From an uncultured Erythrobacter sp. (GTDB taxonomy: Bacteria; Pseudomonadota; Alphaproteobacteria; Sphingomonadales; Sphingomonadaceae): a stretch of 64,000 bases of DNA. The stretch is taken from positions 124,001-188,000 of the forward strand of contig CANMMR010000002.1 in NCBI GenBank assembly GCA_947499095.1. Reading direction: 5' to 3'. Within the stretch, counting starts at the first letter, position 1. Each line of letters begins with the position of its first letter. Position numbers and translations under genes: made by a program. The notes under the pieces are model-generated. The model saw only the letters and a list, made by a program, of their open reading frames with translations, searched no databases and was not told the DNA's origin. Below are positions 44,301 through 53,480 of this stretch, in pieces.

Positions 44301-46076
44301 TCATCCCGCCGCGCGACCCGGCGTATCGGCAGGGCTATGCAGCGCCTCTTCCCCGGTCAAGAGCGGCAGCGATAGGATCAACCACTGGTCGTCGCGCGAC
44401 AATTCGCCGCCCGCTGCGCGCGCCTCCGCTCGGGCAAGGCGGAGCGAGAAGCCCGCACCGAAAATCCCGGCGCTAACTGCTCCGGCACCGCTGCGCGCCT
44501 CGTGCGAAAATACGTCGTCTGCGGCGGAAAGGGTCGCAGGCAGCTGGGCGCGCAGGGTAGCTTGTCCATCCTCAGTACGCAGGGAGAGCTTGATCGTCTC
44601 GCCCGCACCGGTCGCGCCTGCGATCGTGGCGAGCACGCGCCAGGCGAGCATCTCCGCATCGCCGCTCGTTATCGGCAGGAGCGCGGCGTCGGCTTCCAGC
44701 TGCGTGGCAAAGCTGGCGACGCGCGGTTTCAGGACCGATTGCAACTGGTCGATCTGCGCATGGGCGATGGCGGCGAAATCTGCCGTGCCGGGCTCCAGAT
44801 CCAGCGTGCCGGTTTCGAGCCGTGCCAGCCGGTCGAGCTCGTCGAAACCGGCGAGGATGCGTGCGCTGTCCCCAGCAATCGACGCCGCGAGCGCGCGATA
44901 TTCGTGCGGCGTGGGGCCGAAGACCTGCTGCTGGATGACCTCGGCATTGCCCTGCATGGCGTTGACCGGCGTACGCAGCTCGTGGAGCAGCTGGCGCAGG
45001 CGGTCGGCGCTGTCATGGCGGCGATCGTCGTTTGCCCCGACGGCCCGACGGAAGCGCCCGACATAGCCGTAGAACCGACCTTCGCCGCGCGTGAAGCGGG
45101 GCGCGGCATCGACTGTCCATTCGCCCGCGATGGCCTCGCCGCCGCGCAGCGTCAGCATGGCGCCCCGTACAGGCCTGCGATTGAGGAAAGCGGCAGCGAA
45201 CTCGTCTCCGCCCGCGCCATCCCCACGCCGCTGAGCGAGTGCGGTACCCACCACCATGGGCGCGATCCCGTCTTCTGCCCAGTCGATCCGGCCTTCGGCA
45301 TCGGTGCCGAACAGGAAGGTCACGACAGGCTTGCGCTGCACCGCCGGCTCCGGTTCACCCAGCGGCAGGGGTGGGGCCTCGCCGCCGGTGCTTCCGCGAT
45401 TGCGTTTGTAAGCCTCGATCCGGTCGACGAGGGCGCGGATGCCGCCGGTCTTGTCGGGAAAGGGGGCGGGAGCTGCGGCGGGAACATCCTCTACAGGCTC
45501 GCCATTCGGCAGGATATCGGGGTTCATGTCGTCGCCATCGTTCGCTGCCGAGAGCACCAGCGGCGCTGGCTCTGTGGGCAGATCGGCCTCGATCGCTTCG
45601 GTCGGCTCCGCCTCGTTTAGCAGCTCCAGCATGTCGGGTAGGGGCAATGCCCGGTCCTGCACGCCCAGCCGGTCGAGCACGCGCACGGCAGCTTCGGGCA
45701 GGTCGCGGCGGTGCCGCAGGAAGCCGCGCGCGCGGATCGGCAGGCGGGGAATTAGGTTCTCCCATTCCTCGCCCGTCAGATGCGCGCGGTAGAGCGCGGC
45801 TGCGGCAATTTTCGGATGCGCCTCGCCGAACCATTTCACCAGTTCCGGATTGCGGAAGCGCCAGCCGTTCTCGCCCACGATCCTGGCGCGCTCGTCGACC
45901 GGAATCATTTCCGCCAGAGCGATCAGCCGCAAATAGGCCGCCGCCTTCAGGGCCGGATCGCCCGCCTGTGGCCGCTCGCCCAATAGGTCGATCAGCTGGC
46001 GGAACTGCGTCTTGCCCGCACGCTCGCCCGTCGCGCGATGGCGCAACACTGTGGCAAGGCGGTCGTCAAAATGCAT
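44301..46076 (-). CDS. Divergent sensor histidine kinase without membrane segments
   Basis: 591 residues. The HisKA dimerisation part is clear near residue 363 (LLHELRTPVNAMQG, H-box). The ATPase domain is degenerate: I cannot find clear N or G boxes. The first 200 residues are helical and repeat-like (AALYRAHLTGEEWENLIPRLP), then an acidic linker and a PAS-like region before HisKA. It has no transmembrane helix. No response regulator gene is adjacent. It may be a bona fide kinase with a poor ATPase site or a phosphotransfer protein. Confidence 0.8.
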   Translation of the reverse strand: MHFDDRLATVLRHRATGERAGKTQFRQLIDLLGERPQAGDPALKAAAYLRLIALAEMIPVDERARIVGENGWRFRNPELVKWFGEAHPKIAAAALYRAHLTGEEWENLIPRLPIRARGFLRHRRDLPEAAVRVLDRLGVQDRALPLPDMLELLNEAEPTEAIEADLPTEPAPLVLSAANDGDDMNPDILPNGEPVEDVPAAAPAPFPDKTGGIRALVDRIEAYKRNRGSTGGEAPPLPLGEPEPAVQRKPVVTFLFGTDAEGRIDWAEDGIAPMVVGTALAQRRGDGAGGDEFAAAFLNRRPVRGAMLTLRGGEAIAGEWTVDAAPRFTRGEGRFYGYVGRFRRAVGANDDRRHDSADRLRQLLHELRTPVNAMQGNAEVIQQQVFGPTPHEYRALAASIAGDSARILAGFDELDRLARLETGTLDLEPGTADFAAIAHAQIDQLQSVLKPRVASFATQLEADAALLPITSGDAEMLAWRVLATIAGATGAGETIKLSLRTEDGQATLRAQLPATLSAADDVFSHEARSGAGAVSAGIFGAGFSLRLARAEARAAGGELSRDDQWLILSLPLLTGEEALHSPADTPGRAAG

Positions 46077-46297
46077 GGATACTCCGGTGCAGCATCAAGG
46101 TTTGCGAATGGTAAACCATGACACCGGTCCGCTTTCTATCCGTGTAAGGTTTACGATGAACGGAAAGTTGCCTTCGCGTTGCAAAGCGGGACAATTGCTG
46201 GCAAAGATAATAATGTTAGCCAAGAGGCTCCAGATGCGTTGTTAACATTTCGCGATGCATCCCGGACCGGGATAACGGACAAACGCATTTTGGGGGC

Positions 46298-46774
46298 ATG
46301 ATGGTCATGGCCAATCTCGACGAAATCGATCGCAAGCTGCTGGGCGAATTGCAGGCCGAAGGGCGCATTACCAATGTCGAGCTGGCCCATCGGGTCGGCC
46401 TGACTGCCCCGCCGTGCCTGCGCCGCGTCCGCGCGCTCGAGGACGAGGGCGTTATCAAGGGTTATCACGCCGATCTCGATCCGGGCAAGCTGGGCTTCTC
46501 GATCACGGTTTTCGCCATGGTAAGCCTGAAGAGCCAGGCCGAGGACGCGCTGCGCGAATTCGAAGAAGCCATGCGGGATCTGCCGGAGGTGCGCGAGGTC
46601 CACATGCTCAATGGCGAGATCGATTTCATCATCAAGATCGTCAGCAAGGACCTGCAAAGTTTCCAGGAATTCCTCACCAGCAAGCTGACCCCGGCGCCGA
46701 ATGTGGCGAGCGTGAAGACATCGCTGACGATCCGCACCAGCAAGAGCGAGCCGGGCGTACCGCTGGGTAAATAG
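46298..46774 (+). CDS. Lrp/AsnC-family regulator
   Basis: 158 residues: N-terminal helix-turn-helix (LDEIDRKLLGELQAEGRITN, PPCLRRVRALEDEGVI) and C-terminal RAM ligand-binding domain (LPEVREVHMLNGEIDFIIKI). The C-terminal domain binds amino acids in relatives. GGGGG lies just before the first of three in-frame ATGs. It is upstream of the Gfa-like gene in a likely operon (12-base gap). Confidence 0.93.
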   Translation: MMVMANLDEIDRKLLGELQAEGRITNVELAHRVGLTAPPCLRRVRALEDEGVIKGYHADLDPGKLGFSITVFAMVSLKSQAEDALREFEEAMRDLPEVREVHMLNGEIDFIIKIVSKDLQSFQEFLTSKLTPAPNVASVKTSLTIRTSKSEPGVPLGK

Positions 46775-46786
46775 GGAGGCAGTGCG

Positions 46787-47179
46787 ATGACCGACGCTAT
46801 GCTGGGCCAGTGCCTGTGCGGCGCAGTGCGGATCACCCTCGAAACACCCGCTCACGAAATCGAAATCTGCCAATGCAGCATGTGCCGCCGCTGGAGCGGG
46901 GCGATTTATACTGCCCAGACCGGTAAATCGGTCACGATCGAGGGCGAGGATAAGGCTAGCGTGTACCGCTCGAGCGAATGGGCAGAGCGTGCCTTCTGCG
47001 GCACGTGCGGCAGCCATTTGTGGTTCCGCTTCCTGCCGACCGGCAATCGCAGTTTCTCTGCCGGTCTGTTCGATGCTGCCTCCTCGCACACGATCGAAAA
47101 GGAAATCTTCGTCGATGAGGCTGCGGACTGGTGCCGCATCCAGGGCGACCATCCGCGCCAGACCGGCGCCGAGGCCTAG
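46787..47179 (+). CDS. GFA/CENP-V-family zinc-binding protein
   Basis: 130 residues with three zinc-cysteine motifs: GQCLCGAV, CQCSMCRRWSG and FCGTCGSHL, the glutathione-dependent formaldehyde-activating enzyme fold. Family members bind glutathione adducts, though the formaldehyde role is disputed. GGGAGG precedes the ATG. It follows the Lrp gene closely. Confidence 0.92.
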   Translation: MTDAMLGQCLCGAVRITLETPAHEIEICQCSMCRRWSGAIYTAQTGKSVTIEGEDKASVYRSSEWAERAFCGTCGSHLWFRFLPTGNRSFSAGLFDAASSHTIEKEIFVDEAADWCRIQGDHPRQTGAEA

Positions 47180-47261
47180 GCGGCGGGCTTCACCTTCGAC
47201 TGAACTCGGCTGGCTAGCCACGATTAACGCTTGCGTGACGCTCCGGTGTTTGTCTCGCTCC

Positions 47262-47708
47262 ATGATCTTGAGCCAACTCCTCTTCTGGTTCGGAGCGATC
47301 GTTGCAGGCCTGCAATATGCCTATGCCTGCGCGGTGGACGAGATCCTTCCCGCCCGCACCAAATTGCCCTTCTGGGGCCGGCATGGACCCGACATGATCG
47401 ATCGCGCCGCAGCGCTCTATATCTATGTCTGGCTTCAGGCCGGGCTCAACGTCATGGTCGTGCTCACGACCGCATCCGACCAAACACCCGGCGCGCAGGA
47501 CATCACCATCGGCAAACTTGCGATTTTCGGGGCGATTTATGCGCTGCTGCCGCTCGCGCACATGATCCAAATGGCACGGCTGATACGTTGGGCAAGCGAC
47601 GGCGAACGGCATTTCGAGCGACCGGCAATCTACAAGATCCTGCATCAGCCCAAGCTGATTATAGGCTTCATTGCCTTGTGCTTCGTAGTCGGCTTTTACG
47701 CCGCCTGA
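47262..47708 (+). CDS. Small integral membrane protein, function unknown
   Basis: 148 residues with four predicted helices: LLFWFGAIVAGLQYAYACAV, ALYIYVWLQAGLNVMVVLTT, IGKLAIFGAIYALLPLAHMI and KLIIGFIALCFVVGFYAA. No motif I recognise. ATG 47262 is the first start with sense; TTG 47250 is possible. It converges with the DUF3616 gene (7 bases between ends). Confidence 0.7.
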   Translation: MILSQLLFWFGAIVAGLQYAYACAVDEILPARTKLPFWGRHGPDMIDRAAALYIYVWLQAGLNVMVVLTTASDQTPGAQDITIGKLAIFGAIYALLPLAHMIQMARLIRWASDGERHFERPAIYKILHQPKLIIGFIALCFVVGFYAA

Positions 47709-47715
47709 CGAACGA

Positions 47716-48828
47716 TCAATCGATAGCGAACAAGTCCGCGAGGATCGTGCCGTCTTGGAGGTCCAGCCGGCCGGGTTTAGGGCTGTCGTAGAAGACGACC
47801 AGCCGCCGCACGCCGTCCTCCTCGGTCATGAACTCGATGCCCTCCGGGTGGTCGGCGTGAAGCTTCACCGGAAGGTCGAACAATCGCTCGGACCGGTGGA
47901 GGCGAACGGTGTCTTCGTGCTCGGGTCCTTCATTGGCCCAGTTAGTCCAGCGGTAGATCGCGCAGCGCCCGTCGAGGTCCTGCGTCGGACCGGCAAGGAT
48001 CAGCAGGTCGTCGCCATCGGCCAGCAGGTCGCGCATGCCGAGCCCGCCGAGGTCGACCAGCCGTTGGTGCGGTTTGCCGGGCAGGTGAAGCTTGCCCGAT
48101 CCCTTCGGTTCGATTTGCGTTTCGAGCAGTACGGCGAAGGTCTGGATCACCAGGCCGCGCAGGCCGAGGGCCACGCGCGTCGGGCCACAGGCCGCGATGC
48201 CCTCGATGTCCAGCCCGCCTTCCTTCGCCGCCATCCGCATCGACGGGCCGATCAGCGGATCCTTGGCGAGATAGCGGCCAAGCTTGCTGCCGTGGTCCTG
48301 TTTCTGCGCGACCAGCCCCGCCTTGCGAGCGCCATGCTGCTTGATCGGCACCGCATGGCCATCCTTGTCATAGAGCAGCGGGATGCGCGCCAGCACGCAG
48401 CGCGGGCGGGTATCCTTGAGGTCGGCGAGTTTCTCGAGATCGATGCAATCGGGCTCCGCTCCATCGTCGCGCGGATCATGGCGCGTGCGTGAGTGGCTGC
48501 CGGTGACCCACAGCCAATCGTCGTGGATCGCCAGCCCCTCGATGTCGATCTCTTGGTCGGGGTCCTTGAGGTCGATGAAGTCCTTCAGCGGATAGCGCGT
48601 ATGGTTCTCGAACCAGCCGTACTTGCCGGGTGTCAGCCGCTCGACGCCGTGCGCCTCGTCACCGGCGACGAACAGCGCATCGCGCGCGAAAGCGTAGGCG
48701 GAGATGTCGTGGATCGGATGCTCGTCGTCCTCGGCGTCGCCATCGAACAGCAGCTTGATATTACCGACGGGTTCGCGCGGCGTCGGCAAGTCTTCGGTGC
48801 GGGTGAAAGCTTGCGGTTTCAGGGTCAT
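47716..48828 (-). CDS. DUF3616 domain protein
   Basis: 370 residues, no signal peptide, with beta-propeller-like repeats (DIEGLAIHDDWLWVTGSHS, GLDIEGIAACGPTRVALGLRG, HPEGIEFMTEE). It matches the DUF3616 family of unknown function, usually encoded as a lone gene. Confidence 0.82.
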   Translation of the reverse strand: MTLKPQAFTRTEDLPTPREPVGNIKLLFDGDAEDDEHPIHDISAYAFARDALFVAGDEAHGVERLTPGKYGWFENHTRYPLKDFIDLKDPDQEIDIEGLAIHDDWLWVTGSHSRTRHDPRDDGAEPDCIDLEKLADLKDTRPRCVLARIPLLYDKDGHAVPIKQHGARKAGLVAQKQDHGSKLGRYLAKDPLIGPSMRMAAKEGGLDIEGIAACGPTRVALGLRGLVIQTFAVLLETQIEPKGSGKLHLPGKPHQRLVDLGGLGMRDLLADGDDLLILAGPTQDLDGRCAIYRWTNWANEGPEHEDTVRLHRSERLFDLPVKLHADHPEGIEFMTEEDGVRRLVVFYDSPKPGRLDLQDGTILADLFAID

Positions 48829-48934
48829 GCCTATCGAATCGCCGGCTCGCGGAAATGTTCACGGAAGGTTTGGATTTGAGCCGGGCGGCGCCGACGTGTA
48901 CGGTGCGCACAAAGCTACATCCGGAGAGAGACCC

Positions 48935-49729
48935 ATGGCCACCGTACTCGAAACCAAATCCGTCAATGACGACAGCCACATTCGCGGCTCGGTCAGCGAA
49001 GAGGAATGGGCGGTCCGCGTCGATCTCGCGGCGGCCTACCGGCTGGTGGCGCTCTATGGCTGGGACGATCTCATCTTCACCCACCTGTCCGCGCGCGTGC
49101 CGGGGCCGGAGCATCACTTCCTGATTAACCCTTACGACATGATGTTCGAGGAGATCACCGCCTCCAGCCTCGTCAAGATCGACACCGAGGGCCAGCCGGT
49201 GATCGAGACCTCGCATCCGGTCAATCCGGCCGGTTTCACGATCCATTCCGCGCTGCACATGAATTGCGACGACGCCCATGCCGTGATGCACCTCCACACG
49301 CCCGATGGGCAGGCGGTCAGCGCCATGTCCGAAGGGCTGATGGAGCACACGCAGACCGGCATGATCGCGCGCCATGACATCGCCTATCACGAGTACGAAG
49401 GCATCGCGACCGATCTCGAGGAGCGCGAGCGCTTGGTCGAGGACATGGGCGACAAGCACGCCATGATCCTGCGCAATCACGGCACGCTGGCGATCGGCAA
49501 GACGGTGGCCCAGTGTTTCCTTCGCCTCTATTTCATCGAGCGCGCCTGCACCGCGCAGGTCCGCATGCTGAGCGCGGGCCGCGAGAACCTCAACAATCCC
49601 CCGCAGGGCACGCCGCAAAAGGTGGAGAGCCAGACGCCCGCCGCCGGCATGGGCATGGTTGCAGACGGGCTCGCCTGGCCCGCATTGCTGCGCAAGCTCG
49701 ATCGGATCGATCCGAGTTTCAGGGATTAG
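48935..49729 (+). CDS. Class II aldolase/adducin-family protein
   Basis: 264 residues of the AraD/FucA/adducin fold. GWDDLIFTHLSARVPG is the phosphate-binding start, AVMHLHTPDGQAVSAM holds the zinc His-x-His, and MILRNHGTLAIGKTV the third His. Substrate not known; similar proteins occur with alcohol or aldehyde metabolism in sphingomonads. GGAGAGAG precedes the ATG. Confidence 0.92.
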   Translation: MATVLETKSVNDDSHIRGSVSEEEWAVRVDLAAAYRLVALYGWDDLIFTHLSARVPGPEHHFLINPYDMMFEEITASSLVKIDTEGQPVIETSHPVNPAGFTIHSALHMNCDDAHAVMHLHTPDGQAVSAMSEGLMEHTQTGMIARHDIAYHEYEGIATDLEERERLVEDMGDKHAMILRNHGTLAIGKTVAQCFLRLYFIERACTAQVRMLSAGRENLNNPPQGTPQKVESQTPAAGMGMVADGLAWPALLRKLDRIDPSFRD

Positions 49730-49742
49730 GGCGGAGCCTGAT

Positions 49743-50441
49743 CTAGTCGAGCTGCCACTCCAGCGGTGCCGGTAGGTTGCTGGCGCTGTAATCGATTTGA
49801 TGCACTCTGCGACGTGTCGGTTGAACTGCGCGCTCCGAGGCGTGCAGGATGGCAGCGGCGTAGAGCCAGACGTCACCCGCTTCCGCTTGGCAGGAACGGA
49901 TTTCGCTGGCTTCGACGACTTCGCCGATAGCCATTTCGCGGATCAGCCGGCGCCGGTGAGAGCGCGCAGCGATGAGCAGAGGCGCGTTGTCGTGGTCCAC
50001 CGGGTCCAAGTGGATACGCACCGTAGCCATCGCCTCGGTGACTGAAAACGGCGGCTGTACATGCTGCAATCCCTGTTCCGTCGTCCAAGGTTCGAAGCCT
50101 GGCACATCCGCCCGCCGCTTGACGCAGATTGTCCTGTCCTGATGCCAGCCGAGGGCCCAGTTGGTCTCTGCGCTCTTGTCGAAGGCGATAACGCGAACGG
50201 GACGCGCCCCGGCTCCGATCTTCGCCGAGGCGATCTGTGCCAGCTTGCTCCCTTTACCAATGAGCTCGTCGAGAGCGGTGACATCATCGAAACGAATTCC
50301 GGCGTTACCGGGTTCGGACGGGAAGGCCGAAGCGAGCAATTCGAGCTGGTCGAGGACGAGCGCGAGGTAATGTTCGGCCCCGTCCTTGGTGAACGAAAGG
50401 GAACTCAGTCCTCGCGCTCCTTCAGCCAGTCCTCGAGCCAC
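49743..50441 (-). CDS. Phytanoyl-CoA dioxygenase-like 2OG/Fe(II) oxygenase
   Basis: Up to 232 residues of the PhyH-type fold: [10 protein letters not shown] (H-x-D), [11 protein letters not shown] (third His) and [10 protein letters not shown] (2-oxoglutarate Arg). It lies downstream of accC. The start is not certain: GTG 50441 overlaps the last 37 bases of accC; a CTG at 50408 would overlap the accC stop as CTGA, with GGAG upstream, giving a coupled start. Substrate unknown. Confidence 0.82.
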   Translation of the reverse strand: MARGLAEGARGLSSLSFTKDGAEHYLALVLDQLELLASAFPSEPGNAGIRFDDVTALDELIGKGSKLAQIASAKIGAGARPVRVIAFDKSAETNWALGWHQDRTICVKRRADVPGFEPWTTEQGLQHVQPPFSVTEAMATVRIHLDPVDHDNAPLLIAARSHRRRLIREMAIGEVVEASEIRSCQAEAGDVWLYAAAILHASERAVQPTRRRVHQIDYSASNLPAPLEWQLD

Positions 50442-51757
50442 TTGATCGTGTAGTCGCCGGTCCGGACATCGTCTTGCAGCAGCAGCTCCTGGTGCAGCGG
50501 GATGTTCGTTTTCACGCCCTCGACCACCATTTCCTCCAGCGCGCGCTTCAGGCGCATCATGCAGCGGTCGCGGTCGCGGCCAAAGACGATCAGCTTGGCG
50601 ATCATGCTGTCGTAGTAGGGCGGGATCGAATAGCCGGCGTAAAGCCCGCTATCGACGCGCACATGCATGCCGCCGGCCGGGTGGTAATGCGTGACCTTGC
50701 CGGGGCTGGGCGCGAAGGTGAACGGGTCTTCCGCATTGATGCGGCACTCGATCGCATGGCCCTTGAACTCGATCTCGTCCTGCGTGACCGAAAGGGACTT
50801 GCCCGCCGCGATGCGGATCTGTTCGCGCACCAGATCGACGCCGGTGATGGCCTCGGTCACGGGGTGCTCCACCTGCAGGCGGGTGTTCATCTCGATGAAG
50901 TAGAACTCGCCGTTCTCCCACAGGAACTCGATCGTGCCCGCGCCGCGATAGCCCATGTCGCGCATCGCCTTCGCGCAGACCTCGCCCATGCGCATGCGCT
51001 CTTCATGGGTGATGACGGGGGAGGGCGCTTCCTCCAGCACCTTCTGGTGCCGCCGTTGGAGCGAGCAGTCGCGCTCGCCCAGGTGGATCGCATTGCCTTC
51101 GCCGTCGCCGAACACCTGGAACTCGATGTGGCGCGGATTGCCGAGGTATTTTTCGATATAGACGGTGGCATCGCCGAAGGCGGCCTTCGCTTCGCTACCG
51201 GCCTGCTGCATCAGCGTTTCGAGCTGGTCCTCGCTCTCGCAGACCTTCATCCCGCGCCCGCCGCCTCCGCTGGCGGCCTTGATAATGACTGGATAGCCGA
51301 TCTCTTCGGCGATCTCGCGCGCTTCGGCGATGTCGGACACCGCGCCTGCCGAGCCGGGCACCAGCGGCAGGCCAAGGTCGCCCGCGCTTTTCTTGGCCGC
51401 AACCTTGTCACCCATGGTACGGATGTGTTCGGGCTTGGGGCCGATCCACTTGATGTCGTGCGCCTCGACGATCTCGGCGAACTTGGCGTTTTCGGAGAGG
51501 AAGCCGTAGCCCGGGTGGATCGCATCCGCCTCGGCGATTTCCGCAGCCGAGATGATGTTGGCGATGTTGAGATAGCTGTCGGTGGCGCTCGGCGGGCCGA
51601 TGCAGATCGCATGGTCGGCGAGGCGGACGTGCATGGCATCGGCGTCTGCGGTGGAGTGCACCGCGACCGTCTCGATGCCCATTTCATGCGCTGCACGGTG
51701 AATACGCAGCGCGATTTCGCCGCGATTGGCAATGAGGATACGTTTGATGTCGGACAC
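50405..51757 (-). CDS. accC: Acetyl-CoA carboxylase, biotin carboxylase subunit
   Basis: 450 residues, ATP-grasp enzyme that carboxylates biotin on AccB for malonyl-Co[16 protein letters not shown] begins the biotin-carboxylase fold; [15 protein letters not shown] is the ATP-binding glycine loop; [20 protein letters not shown] and [16 protein letters not shown] are family motifs. The start is GTG 51757 with GAGGAATT upstream and follows accB by 9 bases. Confidence 0.97.
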   Translation of the reverse strand: MSDIKRILIANRGEIALRIHRAAHEMGIETVAVHSTADADAMHVRLADHAICIGPPSATDSYLNIANIISAAEIAEADAIHPGYGFLSENAKFAEIVEAHDIKWIGPKPEHIRTMGDKVAAKKSAGDLGLPLVPGSAGAVSDIAEAREIAEEIGYPVIIKAASGGGGRGMKVCESEDQLETLMQQAGSEAKAAFGDATVYIEKYLGNPRHIEFQVFGDGEGNAIHLGERDCSLQRRHQKVLEEAPSPVITHEERMRMGEVCAKAMRDMGYRGAGTIEFLWENGEFYFIEMNTRLQVEHPVTEAITGVDLVREQIRIAAGKSLSVTQDEIEFKGHAIECRINAEDPFTFAPSPGKVTHYHPAGGMHVRVDSGLYAGYSIPPYYDSMIAKLIVFGRDRDRCMMRLKRALEEMVVEGVKTNIPLHQELLLQDDVRTGDYTIKWLEDWLKERED

Positions 51758-51766
51758 GGGAATTCC

Positions 51767-52261
51767 TCAGCCGATGACGACGAGCGGCTGGTCGAACTCG
51801 ACCGGCTGGGCGTTCTCGACGAGGATCGCCTTGACCGTGCCGGCCTTGTCGGCAGTGATCGGGTTCATCACCTTCATCGCCTCGACGATGACGAGGGTCT
51901 GGCCTTCCTTCACGCTATCGCCAACCTTGATGAAGTCCGACGCTCCCGGCTCGGGCGCGAGGTAGACGGTGCCGACCATGGGCGATTTGATCGCACCGGC
52001 GTGGTCCGCAACGGGTGCCGCTTCGGGGGTGGGGGCGGCAGCCGCGGGGGCCGGAGCGGTTGCGGGCGCTGCTGCCGGAGCGGCCACCTGCGCCGGGGCC
52101 GTCGCCACGCCGCCGCCGCGCGAGACGCGGATCATGCGGTCGCCGTCTTCCACCTCGATCTCGGTGAGGCCGGTATCGGCCAGCATTTCCGCCAGTTCGC
52201 GGACCATTGCGATGTCGATGTTCATACCGGACTTGCCGGCGCTGCCCTTGTGATCGGCCAT
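51767..52261 (-). CDS. accB: Acetyl-CoA carboxylase, biotin carboxyl carrier protein
   Basis: 164 residues: short N-terminal domain, Ala/Pro-rich flexible linker (about 55-95), and a C-terminal biotinyl domain with [10 protein letters not shown], whose lysine carries biotin. It sits between aroQ and accC in the usual alphaproteobacterial order. Confidence 0.96.
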   Translation of the reverse strand: MADHKGSAGKSGMNIDIAMVRELAEMLADTGLTEIEVEDGDRMIRVSRGGGVATAPAQVAAPAAAPATAPAPAAAAPTPEAAPVADHAGAIKSPMVGTVYLAPEPGASDFIKVGDSVKEGQTLVIVEAMKVMNPITADKAGTVKAILVENAQPVEFDQPLVVIG

Positions 52262-52334
52262 GGTTACCCTTGTTGTAGCTTTGCAGCGCCTATGCGCCGC
52301 ACCGGCGCGCAAGACAAGGGGTGGCGGTTTGGTT

Positions 52335-52769
52335 TCAGAGCGCCGCGGCCTTTTCCAACGCTACGGCATAGCCGCGCGGGCCCAGGCCTTTGACCTCGTC
52401 CACCGCGCCCATGCCGACATAGGAAATATGGCGGAATTCCTCGCGTTTTGCGGGATCGGAGAGGTGGACTTCGATTACCGGCACGCCGATCGCCTTGATT
52501 GCATCGAGCAGCGCGATGGAGGTGTGGGTATAGGCGCCTGCATTGAGCAGGACCGCCTTGGCCCCGACCTCGCGCGCTTCATGCAGCCAGTCGACCAGCA
52601 CGCCCTCGTGATTGGTCTGCCGCATGTCGATGGCGAGGCTGAGCTCTTGTGCCTTGGTGTCGAGCATCCGCCCGATATCGTCGAGCGTGTCCGAGCCGTA
52701 AATCTCCGGCTCGCGTGTGCCGAGGAGGTTCAGGTTGGGGCCGTTGAGGACAAAGATGGTGGGGGTCAT
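52335..52769 (-). CDS. aroQ: 3-dehydroquinate dehydratase, type II
   Basis: 144-residue small type II enzyme of the shikimate pathway (dehydroquinate to dehydroshikimate). [20 protein letters not shown] holds the active-site Tyr, [14 protein letters not shown] the Glu/His side, [14 protein letters not shown] and [16 protein letters not shown] further active-site residues. It leads the aroQ-accB-accC operon. Confidence 0.97.
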   Translation of the reverse strand: MTPTIFVLNGPNLNLLGTREPEIYGSDTLDDIGRMLDTKAQELSLAIDMRQTNHEGVLVDWLHEAREVGAKAVLLNAGAYTHTSIALLDAIKAIGVPVIEVHLSDPAKREEFRHISYVGMGAVDEVKGLGPRGYAVALEKAAAL

Positions 52770-52881
52770 GGGAGAGGGTTAGCGGGAGATGGCGCGGGTG
52801 AGAAGGTGGGCAGCCAGCTTAAGAGGCAAATGAAGACGTTAGCACTAGTCTCGCTGTTGCCCCTCAAACGATGATGCGTGG

Positions 52882-52905
52882 CCTTCGACAAGCTCAGGCT
52901 GAGCG
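52882..52905. repeat. Dispersed short repeat (CTTCGACAAGCTCAG type)
   Basis: CCTTCGACAAGCTCAGGCTG, followed by AGCG, is a short element that I recall as common between genes of sphingomonads and some other proteobacteria. Only one copy is in this window. Confidence 0.5.
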
Positions 52906-52926
52906 AGATCAGGCGACTAACTTCGG

Positions 52927-52951
52927 TATCGTGTCGCCCGACGACACGATA
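52927..52951. other. Perfect hairpin in the gap between aroQ and the holin gene
   Basis: TATCGTGTCG pairs perfectly with CGACACGATA around CCCGA (10-bp stem). No T run on either side, so it is not a standard terminator; it may be a protein site or a processing hairpin. Confidence 0.5.
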
Positions 52952-52970
52952 GTTGCCGTTCGCACCGCGA

Positions 52971-53384
52971 TTACATATCCGTCCCCTTCACCTTCCCCCA
53001 CTGCCGCGCCGCCGTGTAACCCAGATACCCCGTACCGAACAGCGCGTAGAGCGCATCCGGCAGCGCCGCGAGGTAACGGGTCATGCCGGTGCCGATATCG
53101 TGCGCGGCTCGCGCGTCGAAGGCGGCGATCACGCCCATCGGCACGCTGAACAGGATCAGAGCATACATTACATAAAGGAAGCTGGGCCGCGCGCGGCTGG
53201 TCCAGGGATCGGCACTCTGCGCCTCGGCGACTATCGCGGAGAGACGGGCTTCGATGGCCTTCAGCTCTTGCGTGCCCTCCAGCGCGATCAGCTCGAGCTT
53301 GGCCTTGGCGCGCGCATCCTTGTCCGGGATCACCTTGTCGATGATCGAGGCGATGGGGCCGATGAGCGAATCGATGAGGGGCAT
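52971..53384 (-). CDS. GTA-type holin (3 transmembrane segments)
   Basis: 137 residues of the GTA_holin_3TM kind (holin of gene-transfer agents): a charged, helical N-terminus (SIIDKVIPDKDARAKAKLEL) followed by hydrophobic segments (LYVMYALILFSVPMGVIAAF, then YLAALPDALYALFGTGYLGY). Such holins form pores that let the lysozyme-like endolysin reach the wall. No endolysin, capsid or tail gene is near, so here it stands alone. GGAGACC precedes the ATG. Confidence 0.85.
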   Translation of the reverse strand: MPLIDSLIGPIASIIDKVIPDKDARAKAKLELIALEGTQELKAIEARLSAIVAEAQSADPWTSRARPSFLYVMYALILFSVPMGVIAAFDARAAHDIGTGMTRYLAALPDALYALFGTGYLGYTAARQWGKVKGTDM

Positions 53385-53480
53385 GGCGCGGTCTCCGTCG
53401 GTTAGGAACGACGCACTAGCTAACCAGATAGGTTCGTGTAGGAAAGAGGGCCTAGGCCTGTTAATATCTTTGGACGGGGG

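Noticed and set aside
52927..52951. Hairpin near the holin gene as a terminator
   Set aside because: No T run on either strand after the stem, so it is listed only as a hairpin.
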